A DNA stretch of 64,000 bases from Brachybacterium sp042666875 (GTDB taxonomy: Bacteria > Actinomycetota > Actinomycetes > Actinomycetales > Dermabacteraceae): positions 62,001 through 126,000 of the forward strand of contig NZ_JBHTCX010000002.1 of the NCBI RefSeq assembly GCF_042666875.1, written 5' to 3'. The notes under the pieces were generated by a model. It saw only the letters and a program-made list of their open reading frames with translations, did no database searches and was not told the DNA's origin. Positions 50,118 through 58,690 of the stretch are shown piece after piece. Position 1 is the first letter of the stretch. The number at the start of each line of letters is the position of its first letter. The translations under genes and the position numbers were made by a program.

Positions 50118-50482
50118 CGCGCCGCCTCCCGACGACGCTCGAGCTTGCGCGCGGCCGAGCCCAGCGCGGCGACGACGTCGGCCTCGAGCGCGGCGAAGGG
50201 CTGCTGCTCGATGCCCGGCAGCGCCCGCATCACCGCCGCCGATCCGGGAGGCATGCGGTCGAGGTGGGCGCGGGCGATCTCCCGCAGCCGGCGGGTGACC
50301 CGGTTCCGCACGACGGCGTTGCCGATCTTCTTGGACACGACGAATCCCACGCGGGGTGCGTCCCCCTCCTGCGAGAGCAGGCTGAGGTGCACGACCACGT
50401 GGGATCGGGCGCTGCGCACGCCACCCCGGGTGACGGCGCGGAATTCGTCGCCGGTGCGGAGCCGGTGACTAGACCAGTTCAC
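50114..50482 (-). CDS. rnpA: Ribonuclease P protein component
   Basis: 122 residues from the GTG at 50482. 'RLRTGDEFRAVTRGGVRSARSHVVVHL' and the signature 'RVGFVVSKKIGNAVVRNRVTRRLREIARAHLDRMPPG' (RNR motif) mark the RNase P protein, which helps the RNA subunit cleave tRNA 5' leaders. It lies between rpmH and yidD. An upstream ATG gives a three-codon frame that ends at the GTG, which may be chance. Confidence 0.96.
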   Translation of the reverse strand: MNWSSHRLRTGDEFRAVTRGGVRSARSHVVVHLSLLSQEGDAPRVGFVVSKKIGNAVVRNRVTRRLREIARAHLDRMPPGSAAVMRALPGIEQQPFAALEADVVAALGSAARKLERRREAAR

Positions 50483-50524
50483 AGAGCCATGGTGCTGCGG
50501 GTCCGGTCACGGCGGCCCTCCGCC

Positions 50525-50662
50525 TCACGCGGAGAGGTCGGCGCGGCCCTTGGCGCGGCGGGCGTTCAGGATGGCGCGGCCGGCGCGGGTGCGCATGCGG
50601 GCGCGGAAGCCGTGCTTCTTGGCACGACGGCGGATGTTCGGCTGGAACGTGCGCTTGCTCAT
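50525..50662 (-). CDS. rpmH: 50S ribosomal protein bL34
   Basis: 45 residues, 'MSKRTFQPNIRRRAKKHGFR' followed by ARMRTRAGRAILNARRAKGRADLSA. A complete match to the L34 pattern. It is too short for many gene finders. The ATG follows GAGGAGAA. First gene of the conserved rpmH-rnpA-yidD-yidC-jag-rsmG-parA-parB minus-strand block. Confidence 0.98.
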   Translation of the reverse strand: MSKRTFQPNIRRRAKKHGFRARMRTRAGRAILNARRAKGRADLSA

Positions 50663-50851
50663 CGGTTCTCCTCGATCGTGGGCACGAACATGCCCCTCGC
50701 GGTGGTCTGAGGTCTGCTGCGACCGGTCTGCCCGGGCGCACCCGCCGTGACGGGGCGGCTGCCGAGAGACCGAACGACACCGCCGGAACCGGAGGCCGCA
50801 TGGGGGCGGCCAGGGACCGTGTCGGGGACGGCGCGCAGCGCTGACTGCACG

Positions 50852-50880
50852 ATGTTAGGCGCGGCGGACCGGGGGGTCAA
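50852..50880 (-). promoter_or_regulatory. rpmH promoter
   Basis: On the minus strand TTGACC (50875-50880), a 17-bp spacer and TAACAT (50852-50857): the best sigma70-type promoter match noted in the window. It would give a leader of about 180 nt before rpmH. Confidence 0.75.
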
Positions 50881-51010
50881 CGGCTGAGACGCCGTGACCG
50901 CCGGTTGTGGCCGGATTCTCACTGCGAGCGCCGGCTCACGCCACCGCGGGCCGAGACCGACCCGGCACCCGGGAGAGAGACCTCACGGGTGAGCTGTCCA
51001 CAGCCGGGAT

Positions 51011-51033
51011 CCACAATACAGGGGCTATTGTGG
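51011..51033. promoter_or_regulatory. Inverted repeat in the dnaA upstream region
   Basis: CCACAATA and TATTGTGG form a perfect 8-bp dyad with a 7-bp spacer, 40-63 bases before the dnaA ATG. Each arm contains half of a DnaA box, and the right arm leads into TGTGGAAAA. It is a plausible site for DnaA autoregulation. Confidence 0.6.
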
Positions 51034-51073
51034 AAAACTACCCGGACCGCTGATCGCCCCTATGGAGAACCTG

Positions 51074-52831
51074 ATGCCTGACGCGAACGTCGACGCGATC
51101 TGGGAACGCACCCTGCAGACACTGCGCCGTGACGACACCGTGTCCCAGCGCGTGATCGCCCTGCTGACCCTGTCCCGTCTGATGGCCGTGGTGGCGGACA
51201 CCGCCCTGCTCGCGGCGCCGTCGACCTCGGCGAAAGAGCTGTTCGAGCACCGGATCGCCGGGTCCCTCAAGGCTGCTCTCAGCGAGGCCACCGGCCGCGA
51301 CATCCGCTTCGCCGTGACCGTCGACGAGTCGCTGCTGCTTGAGGAGGACACCGACGAGCCCGCGCCTTCGGCCGAGGCGACCTCGGCTTCTACCGCCTCC
51401 GGTGCACATCCTGTGGACGGAGATGTGGACACGTCCCTGCCGGATGTCCACGAGTTCCACAGCGGTGACGACACCAGCGGCCCCTTCCGGCGCGACGAGG
51501 GCTCCGTGCTGCCCTCGGGGGACCAGACCGGTCGCCCCGCGCTTCCCAGCAGCGCCTCGGCGGGCTCCGCCGGCACCGATTCCGACGCCGACCCGTTCTC
51601 CCCCCGGTTCTCCTCGACCCGCTTCACGTCGACGGGGTCCTACACCGGCAGCGCGGCCGATGATCCCAGCGCCTACGCGGGACTCTCGGCGCTGACCGGG
51701 TCCTCGGCGCCGTCCCCGGGCCCGGCCCCGCGTCGCCCGTCGGCGCCGGCCGCCGGCGAGCCCACGCTCGGCGAGGATTCGCGTCTGAACGGGAAGTACA
51801 CCTTCGAGACGTTCGTCATCGGGTCCTCGAACCGCTTCGCACAGGCCGCCGCCTCGGCGGTCTCGGAGACCCCGGCCAAGGCGTACAACCCGCTGTTCAT
51901 CTACGGCGGCTCCGGCCTGGGCAAGACCCACCTGCTGCACGCCGTCGGCCACTACGCCCAGAGCCTGTACCCGGACATCGTGGTGCGCTACGTGAACTCC
52001 GAGGAGTTCACCAACGACTTCATCAACTCCGTGCAGTCCGGCCAGTTCGGCAAGGCCCAGGAGTTCCAGCGCCGCTACCGCGACATCGACATCCTGCTCA
52101 TCGACGACATCCAGTTTCTCCAGCGTGCCCCGGAGACGATGGAAGCCTTCTTCCATACGTTCAACACGCTGTACAACACCGACAAGCAGATCGTGATCAC
52201 CTCCGATCTGCCGCCGAAGGAGCTCGGAGGCTTCGAGAACCGCATGCGGTCACGGTTCGAGATGGGGCTGATGACCGACGTGCAGCCGCCCGACCTCGAG
52301 ACCCGCATCGCGATCCTGCGGAAGAAGGTCGCCCAGGAGAACACCGGCGAGGTCCCGCACGAGGTGCTCGAGTACATCGCCTCGCACATCGCCACCAACA
52401 TCCGCGAGCTGGAGGGGGCTCTGATCCGCGTCCAGGCGCTGCACTCGCTCTCGCGGCAGCCGATGGACGTCACGCTCGCCGAGAGCGTGCTGAAGGATCT
52501 GCTCTCCCACGACGACGGCGCCCAGATCACGGCGTCGACGATCATCGCCCAGACCGCGACCTACTTCGGCCTCTCGGTCGACGAGATCGTCGGCACCGGC
52601 CGCTCCCGCCGGCTGGTCTCGGCCCGGCAGATCGGCATGTACCTGTGCCGCGAGCTGACGGACATGCCGCTGATCCGCATCGGGGAGGAGTTCGGCGGGC
52701 GGGACCACACCACCGTCATGCACGCGAACAAGAAGATCAGCGAGCTGATGAAGGAACGCCGGGCGATCTTCAACCAGGTCACAGAGCTGACTGCGCGTAT
52801 CAAGAGCTCCAGCTCCTCGACCCGGGCGTGA
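51074..52831 (+). CDS. dnaA: Chromosomal replication initiator DnaA
   Basis: 585 residues from ATG 51074, chosen over the in-frame ATG at 51062 because GGAG (51064-51067) then lies six bases upstream. Domain I (to about residue 85) is followed by a long Ser/Asp/Gly/Pro-rich domain II of about 150 residues, typical of Actinobacteria. Domain III has Walker A 'YGGSGLGKTHLLHAVGHYA' (Lys about 284) and Walker B 'ILLIDDIQFLQ'. Domain IV ends with the DnaA box-binding signature 'GGRDHTTVMHANKKI'. It opens oriC by binding TTGTCCACA-type boxes. Confidence 0.98.
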   Translation: MPDANVDAIWERTLQTLRRDDTVSQRVIALLTLSRLMAVVADTALLAAPSTSAKELFEHRIAGSLKAALSEATGRDIRFAVTVDESLLLEEDTDEPAPSAEATSASTASGAHPVDGDVDTSLPDVHEFHSGDDTSGPFRRDEGSVLPSGDQTGRPALPSSASAGSAGTDSDADPFSPRFSSTRFTSTGSYTGSAADDPSAYAGLSALTGSSAPSPGPAPRRPSAPAAGEPTLGEDSRLNGKYTFETFVIGSSNRFAQAAASAVSETPAKAYNPLFIYGGSGLGKTHLLHAVGHYAQSLYPDIVVRYVNSEEFTNDFINSVQSGQFGKAQEFQRRYRDIDILLIDDIQFLQRAPETMEAFFHTFNTLYNTDKQIVITSDLPPKELGGFENRMRSRFEMGLMTDVQPPDLETRIAILRKKVAQENTGEVPHEVLEYIASHIATNIRELEGALIRVQALHSLSRQPMDVTLAESVLKDLLSHDDGAQITASTIIAQTATYFGLSVDEIVGTGRSRRLVSARQIGMYLCRELTDMPLIRIGEEFGGRDHTTVMHANKKISELMKERRAIFNQVTELTARIKSSSSSTRA

Positions 52832-53383
52832 GGTTCGCGGGGCTGTGGTCCCGAGAAACCGACGGCGCTGGGGACGATGCTGTGGACAGTGACCGGCCCC
52901 CGACGGGTGTCTGAAGAACATTCCTGGTCAGCGCCAGCTTCTCCCCAACTGTGGAAAACTCTGTGGACGGTGTGGAGTGATCGGCATCTGCGCAGGAGCC
53001 GATGTGAACGGCTGAATGACAAAAATGCCGTGCACGAACGGGTGCATGCACAACCGATGCACCTCGCGATGACGCCGATCCCCGGCTGGTCCACGTGACG
53101 GTCATACGGGCTCACCTGCGACGATGGTGGTTGTCCACGAAGTACACAGCCGTGAAGAAGAGGACTGTAGTTCTTTGCTCGACGGGGATGTGGATGCGCG
53201 GGTGTCGGAAGCGCCGACGACGGGGCCGATGACGCGGTGGCCCATGACAGGTGATCGACGCGCGATGACGGGACGGCTGTCAAGGATCCTGGACGGTGTG
53301 TCGGCGAGAGGTCCGCGAAACCGATACGCTGTGCTCCGTTCGATCAAGTTCTGGCATTCGACCACTGCGAAGGAGTGGCAACG
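52832..53383 (+). other. dnaA-dnaN intergenic region, classical oriC candidate
   Basis: 552 bp without a gene, in the standard position of actinobacterial oriC. DnaA boxes, mostly imperfect: TGTGGACAG (52881), TGTGGAAAA (52950), TGTGGACGG (52962), TGTGGAGTG (52971), TTGTCCACG (53131), TGTGGATGC (53189). Only one or two are within one base of the consensus. No strongly AT-rich unwinding element stands out; the most AT-rich spots are around 53010-53030 and 53145-53180. The dnaN promoter must lie at the right end. Confidence 0.7.
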
Positions 53384-54508
53384 GTGAAGTTCCACCTCGA
53401 CCGCGGCGTCCTCGGCGACGCCGTCTCCTGGGCCACCCGAACCCTCCCCGTCCGGCCGGCGATGCCGATCCTGCAGGGCGTGCGCATCGTCGCCGATGCC
53501 AGCGGCGAACTGCAGCTGTCCACGTTCGACTACGAGGTCAGCGCCCAGATCCGACTCGATGCCGAGGTCGAGCAGCCCGGTGAGGTCCTGGTCCAGGGCC
53601 GGATGCTCTCCGACATCGTCCGAGCACTGCCGAACAAGGACGTCTCCATCGCGCTCGAGGGCACCAAGCTCCAGGTCCGCTGCGGCAGCGCCCGCTTCGC
53701 CCTGGCCACGCTCCCGGTCGAGGAGTACCCGCAGCTGCCGTCGATGCCGCCCGTGGCCGGGTCCGTCGCGGCCGACGTGTTCTCCGAGGCCATCAGCCAG
53801 GTCACCGTCGCCGCCTCGAAGGACGACACCCTCCCTTTGCTGACCGGCGTGAAGGTCGAGATCACCGGCGAGACCATGACCCTGATGGCCACCGACCGCT
53901 ACCGCCTGGCGATGCGCGAGCTGACCTGGACGCCCACCACGCCCGGCGCCGAGCAGACCGCCCTGGTGCGCGGCCGCACCCTCCACGAGGTCGCCCGCTC
54001 GATGTCCACCGGCGGCAGCGTCGACATCGCTCTGGCCGAGGACGCCTCGGCGAACCTCATCGGGTTCGAGGCCGGCGGCCGCCGCACGACATCGACGCTG
54101 GTCGACGGCGAGTACCCGCCGGTGCGTCGGCTCTTCCCCGAGACCACCGCGATCACCGCGGTCGTCGCCACCGGCCCCCTGATGGAGGCCGTCAAGCGCG
54201 TCTCCCTGGTCGCCGAGCGCAACACCCCCGTGCGACTGTCCTTCACCGAGGGCCAGGTCGCCCTCGAGGCCGGCGCCGGTGACGACGCCCAGGCCAGCGA
54301 AGTCCTCGAGGCGCACCTCGAGGGCGAGGATCTCGTCGTCGGCTTCAATTCCGGGTTCCTGCTCGACGGGCTCGGCGCCCTCGGCGCGGAGTTCGCGCGG
54401 CTCGTGTTCACCGACTCCATCAAGCCCTCGGTCATGAGCGGTCAGGACTCCCTCGAAGGGACTCCCGACACCTCGTACAAGTACCTGATCATGCCGATGC
54501 GGATCTGA
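53384..54508 (+). CDS. dnaN: DNA polymerase III subunit beta (sliding clamp)
   Basis: 374 residues from the GTG at 53384. AGGAG at 53371-53375 fits this start better than the GTG nine bases upstream, which overlaps the site. 'MKFHLDRGVLGDAVSWATRTLPVRPAMPILQGV' is the family N-terminus; three clamp domains follow, ending 'KYLIMPMRI'. It encircles DNA and tethers polymerase III. 20 bases before recF. Confidence 0.98.
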   Translation: MKFHLDRGVLGDAVSWATRTLPVRPAMPILQGVRIVADASGELQLSTFDYEVSAQIRLDAEVEQPGEVLVQGRMLSDIVRALPNKDVSIALEGTKLQVRCGSARFALATLPVEEYPQLPSMPPVAGSVAADVFSEAISQVTVAASKDDTLPLLTGVKVEITGETMTLMATDRYRLAMRELTWTPTTPGAEQTALVRGRTLHEVARSMSTGGSVDIALAEDASANLIGFEAGGRRTTSTLVDGEYPPVRRLFPETTAITAVVATGPLMEAVKRVSLVAERNTPVRLSFTEGQVALEAGAGDDAQASEVLEAHLEGEDLVVGFNSGFLLDGLGALGAEFARLVFTDSIKPSVMSGQDSLEGTPDTSYKYLIMPMRI

Positions 54509-54527
54509 GGGCGGGAGTGGTCTCTCC

Positions 54528-55787
54528 GTGCAGCTGACCGCTCTCGACCTCACGGACTACCGCTCCTACCCGCGGCTCACTCTGCCGGTGCATCCGGGCA
54601 TCACGGTGATGGTCGGCCAGAACGGCCAGGGCAAGACGAACATCGTCGAAGCCGTGTGGTACCTGGCGACCCTCTCCAGCCACCGTGTGCCGCACGACGC
54701 GGCACTGGTGCGGCGCGGGGAGTCGACCGCGATCGTCCGCGCCACCTTCCAGCGTGCCGGTCGCCCGCTGCAGGTCGACCTCGAGATCACCCCGGGCAGG
54801 GCGAACCGCGCCCGGCTGCAGGGCCAGAACGTCTCCCGCCTGCGGGACCTGCTCGGCGAGGTGCGGGCCGTGCTCTTCGCGCCCGAGGACCTGGGCCTGG
54901 TCAAGGCCGATCCCGAGGGCCGGCGGCGCTTCCTGGACGAGCTGCTGTTCGTCATCGCCCCCCGCTACGCCTCGGTCAAGGCCGACTACGACCGTGTGCT
55001 CAAGCAGCGCAGCAACCTGCTCAAGCAGATGCGTTCCCTGCGCCGCGGCAGCAGCGCCAATCCCGTCGGCGGTCTGGACCCGTCCGAGACGGCGGCCTCC
55101 ACCCTCGAGGTGTGGGACCAGCAGCTCGCCCGCCTCGGCGCGGATCTGCTGCGCGCCCGGCTCCACCTGGTCAACCGCCTCCGCCCCCACCTGGGCTACT
55201 CGTACCTGCGGGTCGCCACGGACGAAGGCGCCGAAGAGGCCCTCGACCTCCCGCCCGACCAGCGTGGGGACGTCGATTCCCCGGCCGACGTCGCCTACCG
55301 CTCCACCGCACTGGACGAGCTCGGGGCCGCGCCGGGACAGTTGCCCAGCACCCGCGAGATCCACGACGTGCTGCTGGATCTGCTCGCCCGCCGCCATGAC
55401 GAGGAGATCGACCGCGGCGTCACGCTCAGCGGGCCGCATCGCGACGACCTCGAGATCCGGCTGCACGACTTCCCCGCCAAGGGCTATGCCAGCCACGGCG
55501 AGTCCTGGTCCCTGGCCCTCGCCCTGCGACTGGCCTCCTACGATCTGCTGCGGCTCGAGGAGGGCGACCTCGGGGACGGTGAACCGATCCTCATCCTCGA
55601 CGACGTCTTCAGCGAGCTCGACACCCGCCGCCGCGACCGCCTGGGACGGATCGTCACCCACGCGTCGCAGGTGCTGATCACCACCGCGAACGACAGTGAC
55701 ATCCCCGCATCGCTGGACGGCGAGATCCACGTCGTCGATGTCAGCCTGGGAGCGGCCGTGCCCCGCGAGGACGGGAGCCGGCCATGA
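54528..55787 (+). CDS. recF: DNA replication and repair protein RecF
   Basis: 419 residues from a GTG. Walker A 'GQNGQGKTNIVEAVWYL' (residues 30-37), signature-like 'SHGESWSLALALRLASYDLL' and Walker B 'PILILDDVFSELD' are the SMC/ABC-type ATPase motifs of RecF. It helps RecOR load RecA at single-strand gaps. The stop overlaps the next ATG (ATGA), so the downstream DUF721 gene is coupled to it. Confidence 0.97.
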   Translation: MQLTALDLTDYRSYPRLTLPVHPGITVMVGQNGQGKTNIVEAVWYLATLSSHRVPHDAALVRRGESTAIVRATFQRAGRPLQVDLEITPGRANRARLQGQNVSRLRDLLGEVRAVLFAPEDLGLVKADPEGRRRFLDELLFVIAPRYASVKADYDRVLKQRSNLLKQMRSLRRGSSANPVGGLDPSETAASTLEVWDQQLARLGADLLRARLHLVNRLRPHLGYSYLRVATDEGAEEALDLPPDQRGDVDSPADVAYRSTALDELGAAPGQLPSTREIHDVLLDLLARRHDEEIDRGVTLSGPHRDDLEIRLHDFPAKGYASHGESWSLALALRLASYDLLRLEEGDLGDGEPILILDDVFSELDTRRRDRLGRIVTHASQVLITTANDSDIPASLDGEIHVVDVSLGAAVPREDGSRP

Positions 55788-56632
55788 CCCCGCGTCCCGG
55801 CGGCGACCCAGGCAACGACGGTCCCTCCCGGCCGCGCCTCGCCAATCCCTACGACCTCTCCACCTGGACCGGTCGCACCGACGGCGCGCGTCCCGGCCCC
55901 TCGGCCGGACAGGCACTGCCGGCTCCACCGGAGGAATCGGGCCGCGGCTCACGGGCGACGGCCCCGAGCGGGTCGGCCCGGTCGCGCCGCGAGGGCAGCA
56001 CCGGCCCGGACGCGGCCTTCGGGACGGGCGCCCCTGGTGGTCCCGGCGACGATGACGGCACGGTGGGCGCGGACGAGACCGAGGAGCTGTACGACCCGCC
56101 GGAGCTCGCCGCCGTGGCCGACCCCTTCGAACTGGCCCGCCGCACGGTCAACCGCTCGCGGGCCGCGGCGCGGGACCGGGGCCTGTTCCCCATCTCGGCG
56201 AAGACCCAGGCACGAGATGTGCGCGACCGATCCGGCAGCGCGCCCGGCTACTCCGGCTCCCGGCCGGACCCCCGGGACCCCCAGAGCATCGAGACCGTGC
56301 TGCGCAAAGTGCTGGGGAACCTGGGCTGGAACGCGGGGATGAGCGCCGGGCGCGTGCTGGAGGAATGGGACGACATCGTGGGCGAACGGATCAGCACCCA
56401 CTGCCGCCCCGTCAGCTTCGAGGACGGCGTGCTCGTGGTCAGCGCCTCCTCCTCCGCCTGGGCATCCCAGCTGCGGATGCTCTCACCCCAGCTGATCACG
56501 ACCATCGAGGAGCACATCGGCGCCCACGTGATCTCCGAGCTGCGGGTCACGGGCCCGGCCGCGGCCGAACGCAGCTGGAAGAAGGGCCGGCGCACCGTCA
56601 CCTGGCGCGGACCCCGCGACACCTACGGGTGA
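55784..56632 (+). CDS. DUF721 (DciA-like) protein
   Basis: 282 residues. The N-terminal half is a Pro/Gly/Arg-rich disordered region. The C-terminal half has the DUF721 domain: 'IETVLRKVLGNLGWNAGMSAGRVLEEWDDIVGERISTHCRPVSFEDGVLVVSASSSAWASQLRMLSPQLITTIEEHIG'. DciA proteins load the replicative helicase in bacteria without DnaC; Actinobacteria belong to that group. Its position next to dnaA-dnaN-recF fits. It is followed by the FMN riboswitch rather than by gyrB. Confidence 0.92.
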   Translation: MTPRPGGDPGNDGPSRPRLANPYDLSTWTGRTDGARPGPSAGQALPAPPEESGRGSRATAPSGSARSRREGSTGPDAAFGTGAPGGPGDDDGTVGADETEELYDPPELAAVADPFELARRTVNRSRAAARDRGLFPISAKTQARDVRDRSGSAPGYSGSRPDPRDPQSIETVLRKVLGNLGWNAGMSAGRVLEEWDDIVGERISTHCRPVSFEDGVLVVSASSSAWASQLRMLSPQLITTIEEHIGAHVISELRVTGPAAAERSWKKGRRTVTWRGPRDTYG

Positions 56633-56700
56633 GACGTCTCTCGGCGCCGCCACGGCGGGCCACCGACTGCTAGCGTGGGCTCCGACGAGCTGGAAAGCTC

Positions 56701-56826
56701 GCGTGCACTGGGGTCGGTGAAATTCCGAGCCGGCGGTGACAGTCCGCGACCCGATGGCCTTCGGCCCTCGGTTGACCAGGTGGAACTCCTGGACCGACGG
56801 TCAGAGTCCGGATGGGAAGCGCACGC
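56701..56826 (+). promoter_or_regulatory. FMN riboswitch (RFN element)
   Basis: The aptamer starts GCGTGCACTGGGGTCGGTGA and ends with GCACGC (56821-56826), which pairs with GCGTGC (56701-56706) to close P1. The conserved stretches GGGGTCGGTGAAATTCC, GCGGTGACAGTCCGCGACCC, TTGACCAGGTGGAA and GTCAGAGTCCGGATGGGA are in order. It senses FMN and controls the rib operon that follows. Just after it, TCCTCCGG (56834-56841) is the exact complement of CCGGAGGA (56941-56948), the ribD Shine-Dalgarno region, so control is probably at translation. Confidence 0.95.
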
Positions 56827-56954
56827 GACGTCGTCCTCCGGACGGCCCTGGCCGCGCACTCTCCGTGCGCCGGCAGCGGCACCCCGGAGTGACGCCGCCT
56901 CCGTGACCCCTCCCTCACTCCGGACCGCGAGCGACGCGGACCGGAGGAGAGAGC
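56827..56954 (+). promoter_or_regulatory. Expression platform of the FMN riboswitch
   Basis: Contains the anti-Shine-Dalgarno TCCTCCGG (56834-56841), a hairpin GCGCAC/GTGCGC at about 56853-56869 and the ribD site CCGGAGGA (56941-56948). No T-tract terminator is present, which supports sequestration of the ribosome-binding site over premature termination. Confidence 0.6.
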
Positions 56955-58013
56955 ATGCTCAGCACCCGTGAGCGCGACGCCCTGCGCCGCGCCCTGGAGA
57001 TCGCGGCGGATCCTGCCGTCCCTCTCGGCCCCAATCCCCGCGTCGGCTGCGTCCTGCTGACCCCGGACGGCACGGTCCTCGCCGAAGGCCACCACCGCGG
57101 GGCCGGCACGGCCCACGCCGAAGCCGACGCCCTCGCCGACGCTCGCCGTGAGGGGAGCGGATCGCCGGCCGGGGCGACGGCCGTCGTCACGCTCGAGCCG
57201 TGCACCCACGTCGGCCGCACCGATCCGTGCGCGGACGCGCTGATCGCCGCCGGCATCGCCCGGGTCGTCGTCGCTCGCCGGGATCCGAACCCCGCGGCCG
57301 CCGGCGGGATCGAGACGCTGCGCGCCGCAGGGATCGAGGTCGAGGACGAGGTCCCGGAGGATCTCGCGGCGCGGGCGGCCGCCCTGAACCGCGGCTGGGA
57401 GCACGGCCTGCGGCACGGCCGCCCCCTGGTCACCGCGAAGATCGCCCTCACCCTGGACGGCAGGGCTGCCGCGGCCGACGGCAGCAGCCGCTGGATCACC
57501 GGCGAGACCGCCCGGCAGGAGGTCCACCGCCTCCGCGCCACCTGCGACACCGTGCTGATCGGTACCGGCACCGCGCGCGCGGACCATCCGACCCTCACCG
57601 CTCGCCGGGGCGACGGCACGCTCCTGCCCCGGCAGCCGCACCGGGCCGTCATGGGCATCAGCGACCACCCGCCGCTGCCGGCCCTGGACGGAGCCGGCCC
57701 CGAGATCGCGCTGCGCACTCGGGATCCCTCCAGCGCCCTCGCCGACCTGTTCGAGCGCGGGCAACGGCACGTGCTGCTCGAAGGCGGGCCCACTCTCACC
57801 GCCGCCTTCCTCGCCGCCGGCACGGTCGACGAACTCATCGTCCACCTCGCCCCGACCCTGCTCGGCGCCGGCCCCGCCGGGATCGGTGACCTCGGCATCA
57901 CCACGATCGCCGACCGCCTCGACCTCGACCTCGTCACCACCGAGCCACTGACCTCACCCGACGGGCGCACCGACCTCCAGCTGACTCTGCGCCCCCGTAC
58001 CACCCGACCCTGA
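56955..58013 (+). CDS. ribD: Bifunctional diaminohydroxyphosphoribosylaminopyrimidine deaminase/reductase RibD
   Basis: 352 residues. The deaminase half has the zinc ligands in 'GTAHAEADALADA' and 'TLEPCTHVGRTDPCADALI'. The reductase half reads 'PLVTAKIALTLDGRAAAADGSSRWITGETARQEVHRLRATCDTVLIGTGTARADHPTLTAR', ending 'HVLLEGGPTLTAAFL'. It does steps two and three of riboflavin synthesis. First gene of ribD-ribE-ribBA-ribH under the FMN riboswitch; start at ATG 56955 with GGAGGAGAG. Confidence 0.96.
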   Translation: MLSTRERDALRRALEIAADPAVPLGPNPRVGCVLLTPDGTVLAEGHHRGAGTAHAEADALADARREGSGSPAGATAVVTLEPCTHVGRTDPCADALIAAGIARVVVARRDPNPAAAGGIETLRAAGIEVEDEVPEDLAARAAALNRGWEHGLRHGRPLVTAKIALTLDGRAAAADGSSRWITGETARQEVHRLRATCDTVLIGTGTARADHPTLTARRGDGTLLPRQPHRAVMGISDHPPLPALDGAGPEIALRTRDPSSALADLFERGQRHVLLEGGPTLTAAFLAAGTVDELIVHLAPTLLGAGPAGIGDLGITTIADRLDLDLVTTEPLTSPDGRTDLQLTLRPRTTRP

Positions 58014-58030
58014 CCCGAAGGGAACCCGCC

Positions 58031-58690
58031 ATGTTCACAGGCCTCATCGAGGAGCTGGGGACGGTCGACGCCGTCATCCCGCCCGACCAGTCCCATCCCG
58101 ACCAGCCCCGGCCCGACGGGACCGGGCCCGACCACGGCACCGTCCGGCTGCGGATCCGCTCGCCCCACGTCCTCGAGGACGTCGCCCTCGGCGACTCGAT
58201 CGCCGTCAGCGGCTGCTGCCTGACCGTCGCGGACATCGACGGCGAGATCTGGACCGCCGACGTCATCCCCACCACCCTCGCCGCCACCACCCTCGCGGGT
58301 CTCAGCGCCGGGGACCGCGTGAACCTCGAGCGCTCGTTGCGCGCCGACGGGCGCCTGGGCGGGCACATCGTCCAGGGCCATGTCGACGGGGTCGGGGAGG
58401 TTCTGGGCCGGGAGGAGGGCCAGGGCGGGACGCTGCTGCGCCTGAGCACCCCGGGCCTGGATCGCTACCTCGTGGAGAAGGGCTCGCTCACCGTGGACGG
58501 GGTGAGCCTCACCGTCGCCGCGCTCGAGGACGGCCTGGTCACCATCGCGCTGATCCCCGAGACCCTCGAGCGCACCACGCTCGGCCTGCGCCGCGTGGGC
58601 GACCGGGTCAACCTGGAGGTCGACGTGCTCGCGAAGTACGTCGAGAAGCTGACGGTCGGCGCACTGGCCGGAGCGGAGACCGGACGATGA
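58031..58690 (+). CDS. ribE: Riboflavin synthase alpha subunit
   Basis: 219 residues. The two lumazine-binding half-domains are visible: 'MFTGLIEELGTVDAV' with 'AVSGCCLTVADIDGEIWTADVIPTTLAATTLAGLSAGDRVNLERSL', then 'GGHIVQGHVDGVGEVLG' with 'VEKGSLTVDGVSLTVAAL'. It dismutates two lumazines to riboflavin. Residues about 17-38 are an Asp/Pro/His-rich insertion (repeated P-D-Q/H) not found in usual family members. Between ribD (17 bases) and ribBA (4-base overlap). Confidence 0.95.
   Translation: MFTGLIEELGTVDAVIPPDQSHPDQPRPDGTGPDHGTVRLRIRSPHVLEDVALGDSIAVSGCCLTVADIDGEIWTADVIPTTLAATTLAGLSAGDRVNLERSLRADGRLGGHIVQGHVDGVGEVLGREEGQGGTLLRLSTPGLDRYLVEKGSLTVDGVSLTVAALEDGLVTIALIPETLERTTLGLRRVGDRVNLEVDVLAKYVEKLTVGALAGAETGR

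Larger units (their letters stand above)
50663..51073. other. rpmH-dnaA divergent intergenic region
   Basis: 411 bp holding the rpmH promoter (50852-50880), about 180 nt of rpmH leader, and the dnaA upstream DnaA boxes: CTGTCCACA (50994), GGATCCACA (51007) and, on the minus strand, TTTTCCACA (51029-51037). An inverted repeat is at 51011-51033. No gene is seen. Confidence 0.7.
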
